A DNA stretch of 64,000 bases from positions 61,001 through 125,000 of the forward strand of contig CAUYUJ010014591.1 in NCBI GenBank assembly GCA_963575745.1. Reading direction: 5' to 3'. The position numbers were made by a program, and so were the translations under genes. This DNA is from Prorocentrum cordatum (taxonomy: Eukaryota; Sar; Dinophyceae; Prorocentrales; Prorocentraceae). The notes beneath the pieces are model-generated. The model worked only from the letters and a program-made list of their open reading frames with translations, made no database searches and was not told the origin of the DNA. Positions 9,395 through 20,574 of this stretch are shown in pieces. How positions within the stretch are numbered: the first letter of the stretch is position 1; each line of letters opens with the position of its first letter.

Positions 9395-10040
9395 GTATGG
9401 AATTACAGATTTTGCTGCGTATCTTGATACATATATTTTGAGGTTGATTGTGGATACGGACTTGACATCAATCTTATTCATGATATTTGTGATATATCCT
9501 GATACACGCATTGTTTGATGGGGTATATTAGATTTCGCACTGTATGCCGATTCGATAGTTATATGACATGATCTGTCGACCGGACATAAACGCACCCAGG
9601 CAGGTCGTCCGCCAGAAATCTTATTCATCCAACATCAGTTTAGTTTTGAGTCCGGAAACGTCGTCTGCGTACGACCGATCCAGCGCCCTCTTCATGATCA
9701 ACCTCATTCACCTCTGACATTACTATTTGGACTTGGGGTGCCTCGCATCATGCGTGACTTATCTCAGAAGCCAGTTGTCATCACAACTATATGTACATAT
9801 GTTTAAACACGGGCCTGGAGATCCCTCGAAACCTGTGGGCCTGGAGTGTCCCGTGAATGAGAGATGATTTTACGTTGGTCGGGTTGTCGTCGCATTTCGA
9901 TCTGTCGCACTTTACGCGTGCGCTGCGTCGGTGGCCCCATTTGCATCGAAGGACGCTGGTGCCACCTCTTCTTTATCTCTCTTTCCCTTGCTCTCTCGGT
10001 CCTGTCACCTGCGGCGACGGAGTATCGTCCTGGAGTGCCG
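9395..10040. other. No gene recognised; intron or 3' flank
   Basis: Comparatively AT-rich, non-repetitive DNA following the apparent donor at 9394. Frames are short. It could be the downstream intron of the preceding ORF; no acceptor plus coding block is evident before the next repeat. Confidence 0.4.
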
Positions 10041-10066
10041 TTTTTTTTTTTTTTTTGGGGGGGGGG
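10041..10066 (+). repeat. T16G10 homopolymer junction
   Basis: Sixteen T then ten G, followed by TGGGCGCGCCCAGGGCCC. One of four such junctions. Confidence 0.9.
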
Positions 10067-10279
10067 TGGGCGCGCCCAGGGCCCGCTAAGTCGGGTAGGT
10101 ACTCCTAAGTAACCCCGTGTGGCTGGGTTAGTCCCCCCCCACCTTCCTAGCCATTGTTCCCTCGCTTGGAGGGGCGGTAAATTTAGCGGGGTTGTGAGTG
10201 GACCTCGTACTCCCGATCCCGATCCCTGCCCTTGTTTTCCGTGGGCCCGAGGCCATCGGGAGCTGGCAGGCTTCGGAAC

Positions 10280-10280
<1 letters not shown>

Positions 10281-10313
<33 letters not shown>

Positions 10314-10350
10314 TGTGTTTGCGTGTGTGTGTGTGCGTGTGTGTGTGTGG
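10281..10350. repeat. (GT)n microsatellite
   Basis: GT run with TTTG and GCGT interruptions, directly preceding the right 160-bp direct repeat, as at the left copy. Confidence 0.9.
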
Positions 10351-10510
10351 TCCGCTCACTTCCCTATTGCATCCCTTCCGCAACTGTATTGGCTCAGGCG
10401 TTGGTAAACTGAACGTGGCGCACTGCTCGCTGCGCAGTGCCCAGGAACAGACACCTCTACCAACGGACCCCATACAGGAGCGGCCCCTCGGCCGTCTCCC
10501 TGTATACACA
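10351..10510 (+). repeat. 160-bp direct repeat, right copy
   Basis: Ungapped match to 6844-7003 with 8 differences. Same orientation and same termini (TCCGCTC ... TATACACA). Confidence 0.85.
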
Positions 10511-11111
10511 TATTGCTAACTCCCATTTGCCCTCCCAGCACGCACGTGACACCCGGGAGTCAGCAAAGCGCGTGCGAGCGCCGCTGACGCCACGGGTTCC
10601 AGATGCACCAGACCCTGGAGGCTCAATCGTGCCAGGCGCGCCAGCTGCGGCACGTGTCCACGTGCGCCCAGTGTTCCACGCGCTCCAGCTGCGCCAGGCG
10701 CGCCAGCCACTGGGAACCAATAGTGGCTCCACCAGCGTGCGCCGCAACTGCTGCTACGCCAGCAATTGCGCGCGCCCCAGCGCGCGCGTGTGGCTGCTGG
10801 CCACCGCGCGCCCCCCCCCCCATCCACGCATGAAAAACCAACGTGCGAGAAGGGCAGCAACCGTTGATTTGTCAAACCAGTCGGTCGACCACCTGCGCCC
10901 AGAAGGCGGGTGGGATGTACTGGCGCCCCAGCCGTCCCTGTAAAATACCAATGCAAATGGTCGCGGGGCGGCCGCGCATGCTCCAAGTGTGGAGGCAGAG
11001 TGCGTTTTGTATTGTTTTTGGTAGGGATGGCGCGGGGGGGCTTTCGTTGGGTCGTCATGGTTTTGGGTTGGTCGCTGGCCAGGAGCGGGATAGGGGTGTA
11101 TATCGATAGGG
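10511..11111. other. No gene recognised; GC-rich
   Basis: GCGCCAG/CGCGCG-rich DNA with imperfect small palindromes. Open frames on both strands are Arg/Ala-rich and unconvincing. Confidence 0.4.
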
Positions 11112-11196
11112 CACAGTGATAGACCCCCCCCAAGGGGAAAAAGGGGGTTGGAAGAGGAAATTCCCTAGACCACCTACGCCCAGAGGGCTGGTGGGA
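11112..11196 (+). repeat. Dispersed terminal motif, copy 2
   Basis: Contains CAAGGGGAAAAAGGGGGTTG, CCTAGACCACCTACGCCC and AGAGGGCTGGTGGGACTCAG in the same order as 4560-4655. Unlike the other copies it is not preceded by CTTGG repeats. Confidence 0.8.
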
Positions 11197-11359
11197 CTCA
11201 GAGCCGCGGGCGGCCGCGACCTCGGCCGCCGGGGCCCCCGGCGGGCCAGTTTTGGCCCCAGCCCGGCCCCAGACTGGGCCCCTGGCTCAGGCCGCGGCCC
11301 AGCGCCAGCCCCAGGGCCCAACCCGGGCCTCGGCGCCGACTCGGGTCGACGGCCCCCGC

Positions 11360-11800
11360 CTTCACTTCCTTAGCAGCAGAAGCGCCCCCCCCCCCCCCCG
11401 CAGCAAAACGGGGAACGCACTCTCCCGTTCCCCTCTCGGGCAAAAAGGTACCCCGACATTCCCCCCCGCCCCCCCTGGCAGCAGCAGCGAGGGCACGCCC
11501 CAGCTCCCCCCGACCCCCCTTCAGCGAAACCATTCTGGCACTCACTCACCCCCCCCCAGCAGCAGAAACGCGGGGCACGCCCCTCACTCCTCCCCCCGCC
11601 CTCCTTCACCCCTTGCCCCAGCAAAGCCACCCCGGCATTCACCACTCACCCCCCCAGCTGCAGAAACGTGAGCAGCCCCCCTCTTGCGCGCCAAAGCCAC
11701 CCTGGAGCCCACCCCGCCCCCATCGGCAGAAGCGTAGGCACGCCCCCCTCCCCTACCTCGGCAGAGCCGCTCTGGCACCCATCCCCCAAACATCACCGAG
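11360..11800. repeat. Degenerate GCAGAAACG/CCCCCC repeat region
   Basis: Irregular units of C-runs, GCAGAAACG or GCAGAAGCG, GGCACGCCCC and AAAGCCACCCTGGCA-like phrases recur several times. Frames are Pro-rich or Gly-rich and not gene-like. Confidence 0.6.
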
Positions 11801-11935
11801 CGCGTTCCATTACTCGCAAAGTGCCTACTTGCCTACTCGTAAACGTCCGAGCAAAAACACGTCTCCCCCAATGTCATCCATCGCAACTCCCCCGCGGCGG
11901 ATCCAGGCCATCTGGGCGTAGTGACTTTGTGAGTT

Positions 11936-12024
11936 AGGGGAGCGAAGAATGGCATACACATAAAAACTCGGAGGTCCGCGCGGACCTCCGAGTTTTTTAT
12001 GCTTCTGCCATTCTTCGTTCCCCT
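11936..12024. repeat. ~88-bp near-perfect palindrome
   Basis: Left arm AGGGGAGCGAAGAATGGCAT ... ACTCGGAGGTCCGC meets its reverse complement at 11979/11980. The right arm ends ATTCTTCGTTCCCCT at 12024, with only small mismatches near the middle of the arms. It could fold into a ~44-bp stem with almost no loop, as in a fold-back/MITE element. Confidence 0.9.
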
Positions 12025-12049
12025 ATGAGTAGTTCTAGACCTCCTAGAT

Positions 12050-12231
12050 GGGGTCGGAGTAGAGGGTGTCGGAGGATCGCGCCGCATCGCTGATGCATCG
12101 CCGATGCGGCTCGATGTGCAGCCCGATTTGCTTCATGTCGACGTCGCCGATGCATCGCCGATGCATCGCCCATGCATCGCCGATGTATCGGCGATGCGGC
12201 GCGATCCTCCGACCCCATCTACTCCGACCCC
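12050..12231. repeat. ~180-bp inverted repeat with GCATCGCCGATG core
   Basis: Left arm GGGGTCGGAGTAGAGG ... GGATCGCGCCGCATCGC pairs with right arm GCGATGCGGCGCGATCC ... CTACTCCGACCCC. The loop holds several GATGCATCGCC units. It lies only 25 bp from the preceding palindrome. Confidence 0.88.
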
Positions 12232-12269
12232 AGCCAGGAGGCCTCTAGCAGTGGAGCGCGCTTGTCCGA

Positions 12270-12295
12270 AGCAGCTGAGCTGAAGCTCAGCTGCT
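12270..12295. repeat. Perfect 12-bp stem hairpin
   Basis: AGCAGCTGAGCT, a two-base GA loop, then AGCTCAGCTGCT. Confidence 0.9.
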
Positions 12296-13010
12296 CCGGC
12301 AGCGCACGCGCCGCATCGGCTCACCGAGGGGGCGGGGCGAGGGCCACGGCGGCCAGCAGCTCGGGGGGGAAGGGCGCGGCACGGGCCGGCCGGCCGCACA
12401 CCACGTGCGCACACACTGGCGCGGAGGGGCTCGCGTCCTCCAGGGGCAACGGTTGGGGGGGGGGATAGGCACAGGGGGGGATACATCGACCCCCAATCGC
12501 CCATTGATCGCCGATAGGGTTGAGGAGGACGATCAATGGAGAGAAGCATGCTGCCAAATAGTTTCCAGATGTCTAAAACATGTTTCAAACATGTTTTGAA
12601 TTTGTCAACTAATGAGAGACACGTTTTTAGAACACGTTTTACACACTTTAAACACTTTTTTAATTCAATGATAGGATTCTTAGAGTGCCCATTCTCATGG
12701 CATCCACAACGATGGGGGCCCGATAGCCCCAACCCGCCCAGGAAGGTGCGGAGTCACTGTCGGGGGCCTATCGCCGATCCATCGGCGAGGTATCGCCGGT
12801 TCCGGGTCGATGTTTCCCGTTCTATCCGGGTCCCCCTCTAGCGTTGCCCCTCAGTCCTTCGCGGAGGGGAGCGGCGCCAGAGGCCCCGGCGGACGGGACG
12901 CTGGAGGACACGAGGCTCCTGCTGCACTCGCGGGCGGGCTCGCAGTGCGGGTCGCACCGCGACTTCGCGGACCAGCTCCAGGACGTCGAGCAGGCGCGGG
13001 GGGGGGAGTG
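12296..13010 (+). other. No confident gene; possible exon at its end
   Basis: GC-rich DNA, then an AT-richer patch (12536-12670) with AAACATGTTT words. The frame at about 12842-13007 reads TLEDTRLLLHSRAGSQCGSH and RDFADQLQDVEQARGG before a stop, which looks protein-like. No family or clear splice site supports it. Confidence 0.2.
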
Positions 13011-14080
13011 ACGAGGGGAGCGAGAGACGCGTAAGTCTGATGCCGAAGCTTGTCTGCAGTGCCAGCGCGGCGGTTGCCGTGTTGCGTACGGTATTGACAT
13101 GCGTTTCGGAGCGCGCAGCAGGGGAAAGCGCATACTGATAGTGCGCACGTGTTCATTTAGTGTGGTGCAGTGCGATTGTCTGGGTCCGTCCTCGAGCTGT
13201 TTTTGCTGTCTCGCAACCATCCCATCGTCGGTCAGCTTGGCCAGACCTTCGGCCAGTTCGGAAGCCATGTGGAGCATCGGAAGCCGTCTTGGACCGTCCT
13301 GGAGGTGTCGGAGGGCATCCTTGGCACAAAACGGGGCGGCCCAGCGTACGGGTCGATGGTCTATGGATGGTCCCCAGCCCATGCTTCGCCCTCCTTTCCA
13401 GCCACCCTCACAGCGGCGCCAGGTCCGTCCGTCTCTCCAGCTCTCAGTTCCAGCTTTTCAGCTTTCGTTCCTGCTGCTCCGGCAGCGTCTCCTCGCGCGC
13501 GCTCGAAGGGCTCCCCCGATCCCGTTGCCTGGCCACCTGCACCCACTTCTCGTAGTTGGCGTCTCAACAATGGTGAGTCAAGTATGCTCTTCCCAGGTCC
13601 AATCTACCTCGTCGCATGCATGCCTTGTGAGGGTAGAAATTGCCAGAATCTGCCTTGCACTTCTATTGTCGTATTTCGAATTTTTAATGTCGGGTTACCC
13701 TCACGCTGGCGTTTGCTCCAGTCAGCTTGAATATGATGGACCTCTGGCTGCGCGATGCGATCACAACGCCTTCCTCCGATCGCCAGAATCTCAGAACCAA
13801 CGTTCGCCCTGGGTCGCATCCAAGGGCTTGAGCCCAAAGCTACCACCATGCGTAATCATTTGATGCGGTGGTGGCGTGGTGGCGATGGCGAAGCAGGTGA
13901 AGGCGTTGAGTAGCAGTACAGTACACTACCCGTATTCAAGATAGCTCTTAGGAGCCGAAGATCGCCCAAGAGGGCCCCAATACAAATATGGTCCCAGTGG
14001 GACCCCCACGCGACATTCCCCAATTAGGCTTACCTAAGGGGTTCTTATTTGGTTACAGGTTGGTGCCTCGGGGGTTACTT
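13011..14080 (+). other. No confident gene; possible exon near 13405-13572
   Basis: Between an acceptor-like CGCCCTCCTTTCCAG (to 13403) and a donor-like CAACAATG then GTGAGTCAAG (13573) lies an Ala/Ser/Pro-rich frame (ATLTAAPGPSVSPALSSS ... SRSWRLNNG). It may be a disordered exon of an unknown gene; composition alone is weak evidence. The remaining sequence to 14080 is unique with no recognised coding content. Confidence 0.2.
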
Positions 14081-14084
14081 TCCC

Positions 14085-14295
14085 CGTTGCTCGGAGGTTC
14101 CCCAGGTTCCCCGGGTTCCCCAGTTTCCCCAGGTTCCCCGGGTTCCCGGGTCCCCCAGGTTCCGCGGGTTCTCCCGGTTCCCCGGGTTCCTGGTTCCCCG
14201 GGTTCCCCAGGTTCCCCGGGGTTTTTTGGGTTCTTCGGGTTCCCCAGGTTCCCTGGGTTCCTCGGGCTCCCCGGGTTCCCTGGGGTCCCCGCCCC
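14085..14295. repeat. GGTTCCCCAGGTTCCCCG minisatellite
   Basis: Short GGTTCCC-based units repeat through the interval and make Gly-Glu-Pro or Pro-Gly-Ser collagen-like frames. Period-3 repeats explain these; I do not call a collagen gene. Confidence 0.9.
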
Positions 14296-14311
14296 CGGTG
14301 CCTCGTAATGC

Positions 14312-14375
14312 CAAGCAATGTCAAGCAATGCTGAGCACTGCAATGCTGAGCACTGCAATGCTAAGCACTGCGCCC
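14312..14375. repeat. GCAATGCTGAGCACT short tandem repeat
   Basis: Three to four copies of a ~15-17-bp unit containing AATGCTGAGCACTG. Confidence 0.85.
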
Positions 14376-14399
14376 ATGCAACAGGAAGCTTTCCCCTAA

Positions 14400-14650
14400 T
14401 TGGGGTCGCGTCGGTTTCGTTTTCTTTTAAGGCCGCCGGATTTCTTGAGCGCTGTCTCCCTACCGAGGAGCCCACGACGGCCCAAGAGTGATTCAACATG
14501 GCCCAAAAAGTCTCAAGATGGCTTGCGAGCGCGCCGATGCGTTCCCTGCAGCTCCGAGATATCCCCACGAGAGCTCCAGGGGGCCGAAGCGGCGCTCAAA
14601 TGGTCCCGCGACGGGCCCCCCAAACGGCCACAAATCCTTCAACATCGATC
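14400..14650. other. No gene recognised
   Basis: Unique GC-rich stretch with a CTTGAG/TCAAGATGG flavour resembling decayed CTTGG-type element. No convincing frame. Confidence 0.4.
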
Positions 14651-15969
14651 GAATCCCACTGCTTTTTTTGACTTGTTGTTGTTGAGCTCTCATTTCTGAA
14701 GAATAACTATTGTTGTTCCCCTCTGTCCGGTGCACATTGTTTTTTTTCGATTGAAGTGCCCTTCCCGTGGCTCGCACCCTGTTTTTTTTATCAGGGAAAG
14801 TCTTGATGGTCAAACTGTGTCGTTGGCCCCCGGTTTGCAACAACAACGGCTCTCGCTTGATATTTCTTTACAATTATTAAAGAATCGCGCTCTCGTTTTG
14901 GACTTCCTTGCAAGTTACCACCGGATCGCGGTTCCCGCTTGATACTTCCTCACAGTTTTTTGAAGAATCGCGTTCTCGCTTGGGACTTCCTTGCAACTTA
15001 CCACCGAATCGCGGCTCCCGCCTGATACTTCCTCACAATTTATTCAGATGCCGCTCCTCGACACTCAGGAATCGCGCTCCTGCTACATATTGCCTGGCGG
15101 TTCAAGCAGAATTTACGCTTCAACGACCCGCCCGCTCGACACGCCAGTCTGGGCCTGCCCGCTCGACGCAGGGAATGAATATACCCTCCAAAAGGGGGTA
15201 CGATCGAAGACGAAGAGGGCGGGTATCCAGTGTTTGGGATATGCATATTGAATGACACGCGAGCAGATAAGAGCGAACAGTCTTAAAATGATTGTTGTTG
15301 TTGAATGCTTATTTCTAATTATGAATTATTGTTGATCTCTGGAAACGGTTCCGCGCGCTCTCGCCTCGACGCTGGCTACATTTTCTATGAAAACGAGGCT
15401 CCCGCTCGAGCGTTGGTTTGACTCTAAATGTGGGCCCTTGGAGGCCCAGCTACGACAACAACGTCTCCCGCTCGATACTTCCTCACAATATACCCCGAGA
15501 CCTTCTGGCCAGATAGGCCCCCGAACTCAGGAACGGCGCTCTCGCTCGAGACTTCCTCGCAATTCAATTGAATTAGCGGAGGCCCAGCCACGACGACAAG
15601 GGCTCCTGTTCGATATTTCTTCACGATTCACTCCGAGAGATTCTGGCCAAGAGGGCCCCCGAACTCAGGAACGGCGCTCTCGCTCGAGACGTTCCCGTAT
15701 TTCAGGCAAGTTGGTGGAAGCCCGGGACACGGCGACAAGGGCTCCCGTACGATATTTCTTCATAAGTATTCCGAGAGCCCCTGGCCAGAGAGACCCCCGA
15801 TCTCAGGAACGGCGCTCTCGCTCGAGACTTCTTCGCACTTCAGTCAGTGGCCGACAAGGAAAATATTCCCCCCGACGGGGTGCAATCGAAGACGAAGTGG
15901 GCGGGTATGGAGGGTTGGGGTATACGGAATGCAAGACACGCGTGTCAAATAGAGCGAACAGTCTTAAAA

Positions 15970-16039
15970 TGATTGTTGCTGTTGCTGTTGTCGTTGTCGT
16001 TGTTGTTGTTGTTATTGTTGCTGCTGTTGTTGTTGATGA

Positions 16040-16082
<43 letters not shown>
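15970..16082. repeat. (TTG)n joint
   Basis: GTT/TTG triplets with GCTGTT and GTCGTT variants separating two units of array A. Confidence 0.9.
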
Positions 16083-16534
16083 GAACTCTCATTCCTGAAG
16101 AAGAATTACTGTTGATCCGCCCGTCTGGTGCACTTTTTTTTCCATTGAAGTGCCCTCCCCGGGGCTCGCACCCTGTTTTTTATCAGGGAAAGTCTTGAGG
16201 GTCAAACTGTGTCGTTGGCCCCCGGTTTACAACAACAACGGCTCCCGCCTGAGACTTCCCCACAATTTAGCCAGGACCCCTGCTCCCGCCCGAGACTTCC
16301 TCGCGTTTTATTCAGGAATCGCGCTATCGCCTGGGCCTTCCTTAGAATTTATTATCCTGGCGCTCTGGAGTCGCGCTCTCGCTGGAGACTTGCTTGCAAT
16401 TTTCTGAAGAATAGCGCCCTGGCGTTGGAATTTCTTGCAATTTGCTCAAGCGCCGCGCTCCCGACACCCAGGCACCCAGGAGTCGCGCTCACGCTTAGGA
16501 CTCCCTCACAGATTACATAGGAATCGGGATCTCG

Positions 16535-17095
16535 CTGCCCTTCGTGGCCCTGTTGCAGCCCTTCGTGGCCCCCTCGCTTTGTTTCGTGGCCCCGTTGTAG
16601 CCCTTCGTGGCCCCCTCGCTGCCCTTGGCCCCGGTGCAGCCCCTCGTGGCCTCCTCGCTGCCCTTCGTGGTCCCGTTGCAGTCCTTCGTGGCCCCCTCGC
16701 TTTGTTTCGTGGCCCCGTTGCAGCCCTTCGTGGCCCCCTCGCTGCCCTTCGTGGCCCCGTCGCAGCCCTTCGTGCCCCCGTTGCAGCCCTCCGTGGCCCC
16801 CTCGCTGCCCTTCGTGGCCCCGTTGCATCCCTTCGTGGCCCCCTCGCTGCCCTTCGTGGCCCCATATATGTATGCCCTTCGTGGCCCCCGCTCGTTCGCG
16901 CCCGTGGTGGCCCCATATGCATCTGTCCTACGCGGCCCAGTTGCTACCATCAGTGGCCCCATCGTTGCCTTCTGTGGCCCTGCATTATCTGCCCTTCGTG
17001 GCCCCCGCTCGTTCGCGCTCGTCGTGGCCCCATAAGCATTCCCTTCGTGTCCCCGCTGTTGCCCTTCGTGGCCTACTTCGTGTCCTTGTGGCCCT
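16535..17095. repeat. 21-bp minisatellite CCCTTCGTGGCCCCGTTGCAG
   Basis: About twenty-five diverged copies of a 21-bp unit, alternating CCGTTGCAG and CCCTCGCTG endings. Since 21 is divisible by three, several frames on both strands stay open with 7-residue periods such as ALRGPVA or TKGSEGA. These are repeat-driven frames without other coding support. Confidence 0.9.
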
Positions 17096-17426
17096 GCTGT
17101 CGTTCTCTTTCGCTCTCTCTTTCGCTCGTCGTCGTCGTCGCCGTCGTCGTCGACGTCGTCGTCGTCGTCGTCGTGGTCGGTCCCCTGTCCGTCCCTCTTG
17201 GGGTCGGGTCGACGGTCCGCGGCCGCCCCGCCGATCAGCGCTGCCGCTGGCCAGGCCGACGGTCCGCGGCCGCCCCGCCGCTTGCCGGGGCCCGGCATGC
17301 AGGGAAGAAAGGTATACCCCCAAAAGGGGCTCGATCGAAGACGAAGAGGGCGGGTATCGAGGGTTTGGGAAATAGGCGTTATTGGACACTCGAGCAGATC
17401 AGGGATAAGGGCGAACATTATTCGTT

Positions 17427-17435
17427 TTTTGTTGT

Positions 17436-17488
<53 letters not shown>

Positions 17489-17492
17489 TTGC

Positions 17493-17543
<51 letters not shown>

Positions 17544-17551
17544 AGTAGTAG

Positions 17552-17628
<77 letters not shown>

Positions 17629-17632
17629 GAAC
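17427..17632. repeat. (TTG)n joint
   Basis: About 200 bp of TTG/CTG triplets with a TAGTAGTAG insert, between array A units. Confidence 0.9.
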
Positions 17633-18279
17633 TCTCACTTCTGAAGAATAAGTATTGTTGATCCCCCTCACCAGTGCATATATTTTTCTGAATCAAAGTG
17701 TGCCCTTCGACGCTCGCACCCTGTTTCTTGACAGGAAAGTCTTGGTGCTCAAACTGGGCCCGTGGCCCCCCGGATTACAACAACAACGGCTCTCGCTTGA
17801 GATTTCTGCCAAATTGACTCAACACTCCCGCTCCTGAGACTTCCTCACAATTTACTCAGGATCGGTGCCCCCGCCTGTGGCTTCCCTGCAATTTAGTCAG
17901 GACCCCCGCTCCCATCTGAGATTTCCCCACAATTTACTCGGGAACGGCGCTCCCGCTTGAGAGCTCCTCGCGATTGAATCGAGGCTTTCTCGCAATTTAA
18001 TCAGGACCCCCGCTCCCGCCAGAGAACCCTTCACATTTTATTCAGGGGTTGCGCTCTCGATTGTGATTTCCATGCAATTTATTCAGACATCGCGCCTTCG
18101 ACGCTCAGGAATCACGCTGCGCCAAGGACGCCGTTACAATATACTTAGTAATCGCGCTTTCGTCATGAATGTCCCACCCGCCCGACCCGCCCGTCAGGGG
18201 ATCGCCCGCCCGTCGTGGGCTTCCGCCCGAAACTTCCTTCAGGAACGGCGCTGTCGCCTAAGACTTCCTCGAGCGTTCA

Positions 18280-18640
18280 CGTTCTTACCTTCCTGTTCCT
18301 CCTCCCTCTCCCTCCTCCCTCCTCCCTCCTCTTCTCCCTTCTCTCTCCCTCCTCTCTTCCCTCATCCTTATGCCTCTCTGCCCTATCCCCTCTCCCTCCT
18401 CTCCCTCCTTCCTTCTCCCTCCCGTCTCCTGCCTTCTCACTCTTTTTTTTCCTCTCTCTCTTTTTCTCTCTTTCTCTCCCCTCTCTCTCTACCTCTTTTT
18501 TTGTTATTTTTTTTTCTCTCTCTCTGCCTCTAATCAACCGCCCCCTCTTCGCTCCTTCTCTCCTGGCATTTTCCCTCTTCGTTCGTCCCTCCCCCTCCCT
18601 TCCGCCCACTCTCCCTTGTTCTTCCGTCCTCTTTTTGCAG
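18280..18640. repeat. CT-rich (TCCCTCC) pyrimidine tract
   Basis: CTCCCTCCTCCC and CTCTCTTTTT blocks inside array A unit 4. Open frames are low-complexity Ser/Pro/Leu. Confidence 0.85.
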
Positions 18641-18837
18641 GGCCCACACCAATTCCAATGGCGGGCACATGTATGCCCACGCAGGATTGTCCGCCCGTTC
18701 AGGTTTGCCCGCCAGTGTAAGCCCGCCGCCCCCCGCAAAGGGAAATAATCCCCCCAAAGGGGGTGTGATCGAAGACCAAAGGGCGGGTATGAGGGTGTGC
18801 GGAACCCGTTTTGAATTACACGCGGGCAAGTAAGAGC

Positions 18838-18929
<92 letters not shown>
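18838..18929 (+). repeat. ~90-nt poly-T tract
   Basis: An uninterrupted T run placed where the other array A units carry (TTG)n, directly after GTAAGAGCG. It could be a poly(A) tail of a minus-strand insertion, or slippage. Confidence 0.9.
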
Positions 18930-19104
18930 CTTCTTGATTTTGTTTTATTTTTTTGTTTTGTTGTTATTTCTTTTTTCTTCTTTTGTTCGTATTCTTCTGT
19001 ATTTCTATCTCCTCTCTTTTTATCTATAACATATATATATATACAGCTTTGTTGTGTTTTCTCTTTTTTGTATATATGTATGTATAGATAACGGTTTGTT
19101 GTTA

Positions 19105-19108
19105 TTAT

Positions 19109-19143
<35 letters not shown>

Positions 19144-19147
19144 TTGT

Positions 19148-19192
<45 letters not shown>

Positions 19193-19221
19193 CGTTGTCG
19201 TTGTCGTTGTCGTCGTCGTCG

Positions 19222-19296
<75 letters not shown>

Positions 19297-19320
19297 TTGT
19301 TTTTGTTGTTGTTGCTGCTG
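19105..19320. repeat. (TTG)n joint
   Basis: TTG/TCG/CTG triplets ending in GCTGCTGAATTTTACCC, starting the last array A unit. Confidence 0.9.
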
Positions 19321-20368
19321 AATTTTACCCACTTAAACAATTATTATTGTTGGACCACCCCAGGCGCTTTGGCGGTCTCGCCTCGGCGCCGGCTACATCT
19401 TCATTGGCGGTGAGGCTCACGCTCGAGCGGTTTGGGGGGCGCCCAAACCGGCCCCCCAACAACAACAACGCTCCCGCTCGAGATTTCCTCTTTTTTTGCT
19501 CAGGGCCGGTGCTCTTGCTCGCCGCCGAAAGCCGCCGTCCCAACAAAATCAGGACCGGCGCGCTACTCTTTCTCTCATCGGCGCCGCCCCCAGCAACACC
19601 ATCGCTCCCGCTCGAGAGTTCTTCTCTTTTTTCTCAGGGCCGGTGCTCTTGCTCGCCGCCGGAAGCCGCCGTCCCAACAAAACCAGCGCTCCCGCTCGAG
19701 ACTTCTTCCCGTTTTACCTTGGACTGGCGCCGTGTTCTCTTTTGAATTGGCGCCGCTCCCAGCAAGAACAACGCTCCCGCTCGAGGCTTTGTATTTTTTT
19801 CCTCAAGACGGTGCTGTTCCTCCCCGCCGACAGCCCCCGTCCCGACAAAACCACGGCTCCTGCTCGAGGCTTCCTCCCTTCTTCCTCAAGGCGGTGTTCC
19901 TCCTCGCCGCCGACAACCGCCGTCCCAACGAAACCAGCGTTCCCGCTCGAGACTTCGTTTTGTTTTACGCTGAACCAGCGCCTTGCTCTCTTCAGCATTG
20001 GGGCAGTTCCCAGCAATAACGGCGGCCTTGCTCGAGACTCCTCCATGTCTATTCAGGGCCAGGTCCTTGCCTCGCCACCGACAGCCCCCATCCCCACCAA
20101 AGCAATCCTGTCACTCGATACTTCCTTGTGCTTTACCCTTGGCTGGGGCTCCACTGGCGGTCTCGCATCGGCGCAGCAAGGCGAGGGCATGTGTTTTCGA
20201 GGCGGGATAAGTTGAAATTTCCCGGAGGACGTGTTTGCAAGACCTCATTGGGCGGGAGATCTGGGAATAGGAATAACGGACCCCGCTAGAGAACAATAGT
20301 CCCCCATGGTGGGGAGGGTTATCATGATGGTCGCATGCTTCGTGTGGAAACATCGCGCACGAGGGTAA

Positions 20369-20370
<2 letters not shown>

Positions 20371-20414
<44 letters not shown>

Positions 20415-20462
20415 TGTTGTTGTTGTTATTGTTGTTGTGGCTGTTGTTGTTGTTGTGGTTGA

Positions 20463-20548
<86 letters not shown>

Positions 20549-20555
20549 TTGTTTG
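20371..20555. repeat. Poly-T followed by (TTG)n
   Basis: About 43 T, then GTTGTTGTT triplets with TCGTTG at the end; the right boundary of the array A neighbourhood. Confidence 0.9.
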
Positions 20556-20574
20556 GGTGCGTGTGCGCTTTCTG

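Larger units (their letters stand above)
14655..20215 (+). repeat. Composite tandem array A with (TTG)n joints
   Basis: Long units occur in tandem with unequal lengths. Each starts after a (TTG)n run with AACTCTCATTTCTGAAGAATAA, then TTGAAGTGCCC ... GCTCGCACCCTGTTT and AGGGAAAGTCTTG. Next come CAACAACAACGGCTC and a series of ~55-65-bp sub-repeats (CGCTCCCGCTCGAGACTTCC, TCACAATTTATTCAGG). Units 1-4 then carry GGGGTACGATCGAAGACGAAG ... GGGCGGGTAT and AGAGCGAACAGTCTTAAAATG, leading into the next TTG run. Joints lie near 15290, 15968-16081, 17427-17630 and 19100-19320. Unit 4 carries a long poly-T where the TTG run is expected. Similar sub-repeats recur at 55060-55450. Confidence 0.85.

Noticed and set aside
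6844-10510. Classical LTR retrotransposon
   Set aside because: No protease, reverse transcriptase or integrase motifs, no primer-binding site seen next to the left repeat and no target duplication found; kept as an unexplained direct-repeat unit.
14053-14568. Collagen-like Gly-Xaa-Pro frame on the minus strand
   Set aside because: It arises from a 9-12-bp GGTTCCCC minisatellite; no signal peptide, no flanking coding features.
16435-17661. 408-codon frame with ALRGPVA repeats and poly-Val
   Set aside because: It crosses a 21-bp minisatellite and a (TTG)n tract; opposite-strand frames are just as open.
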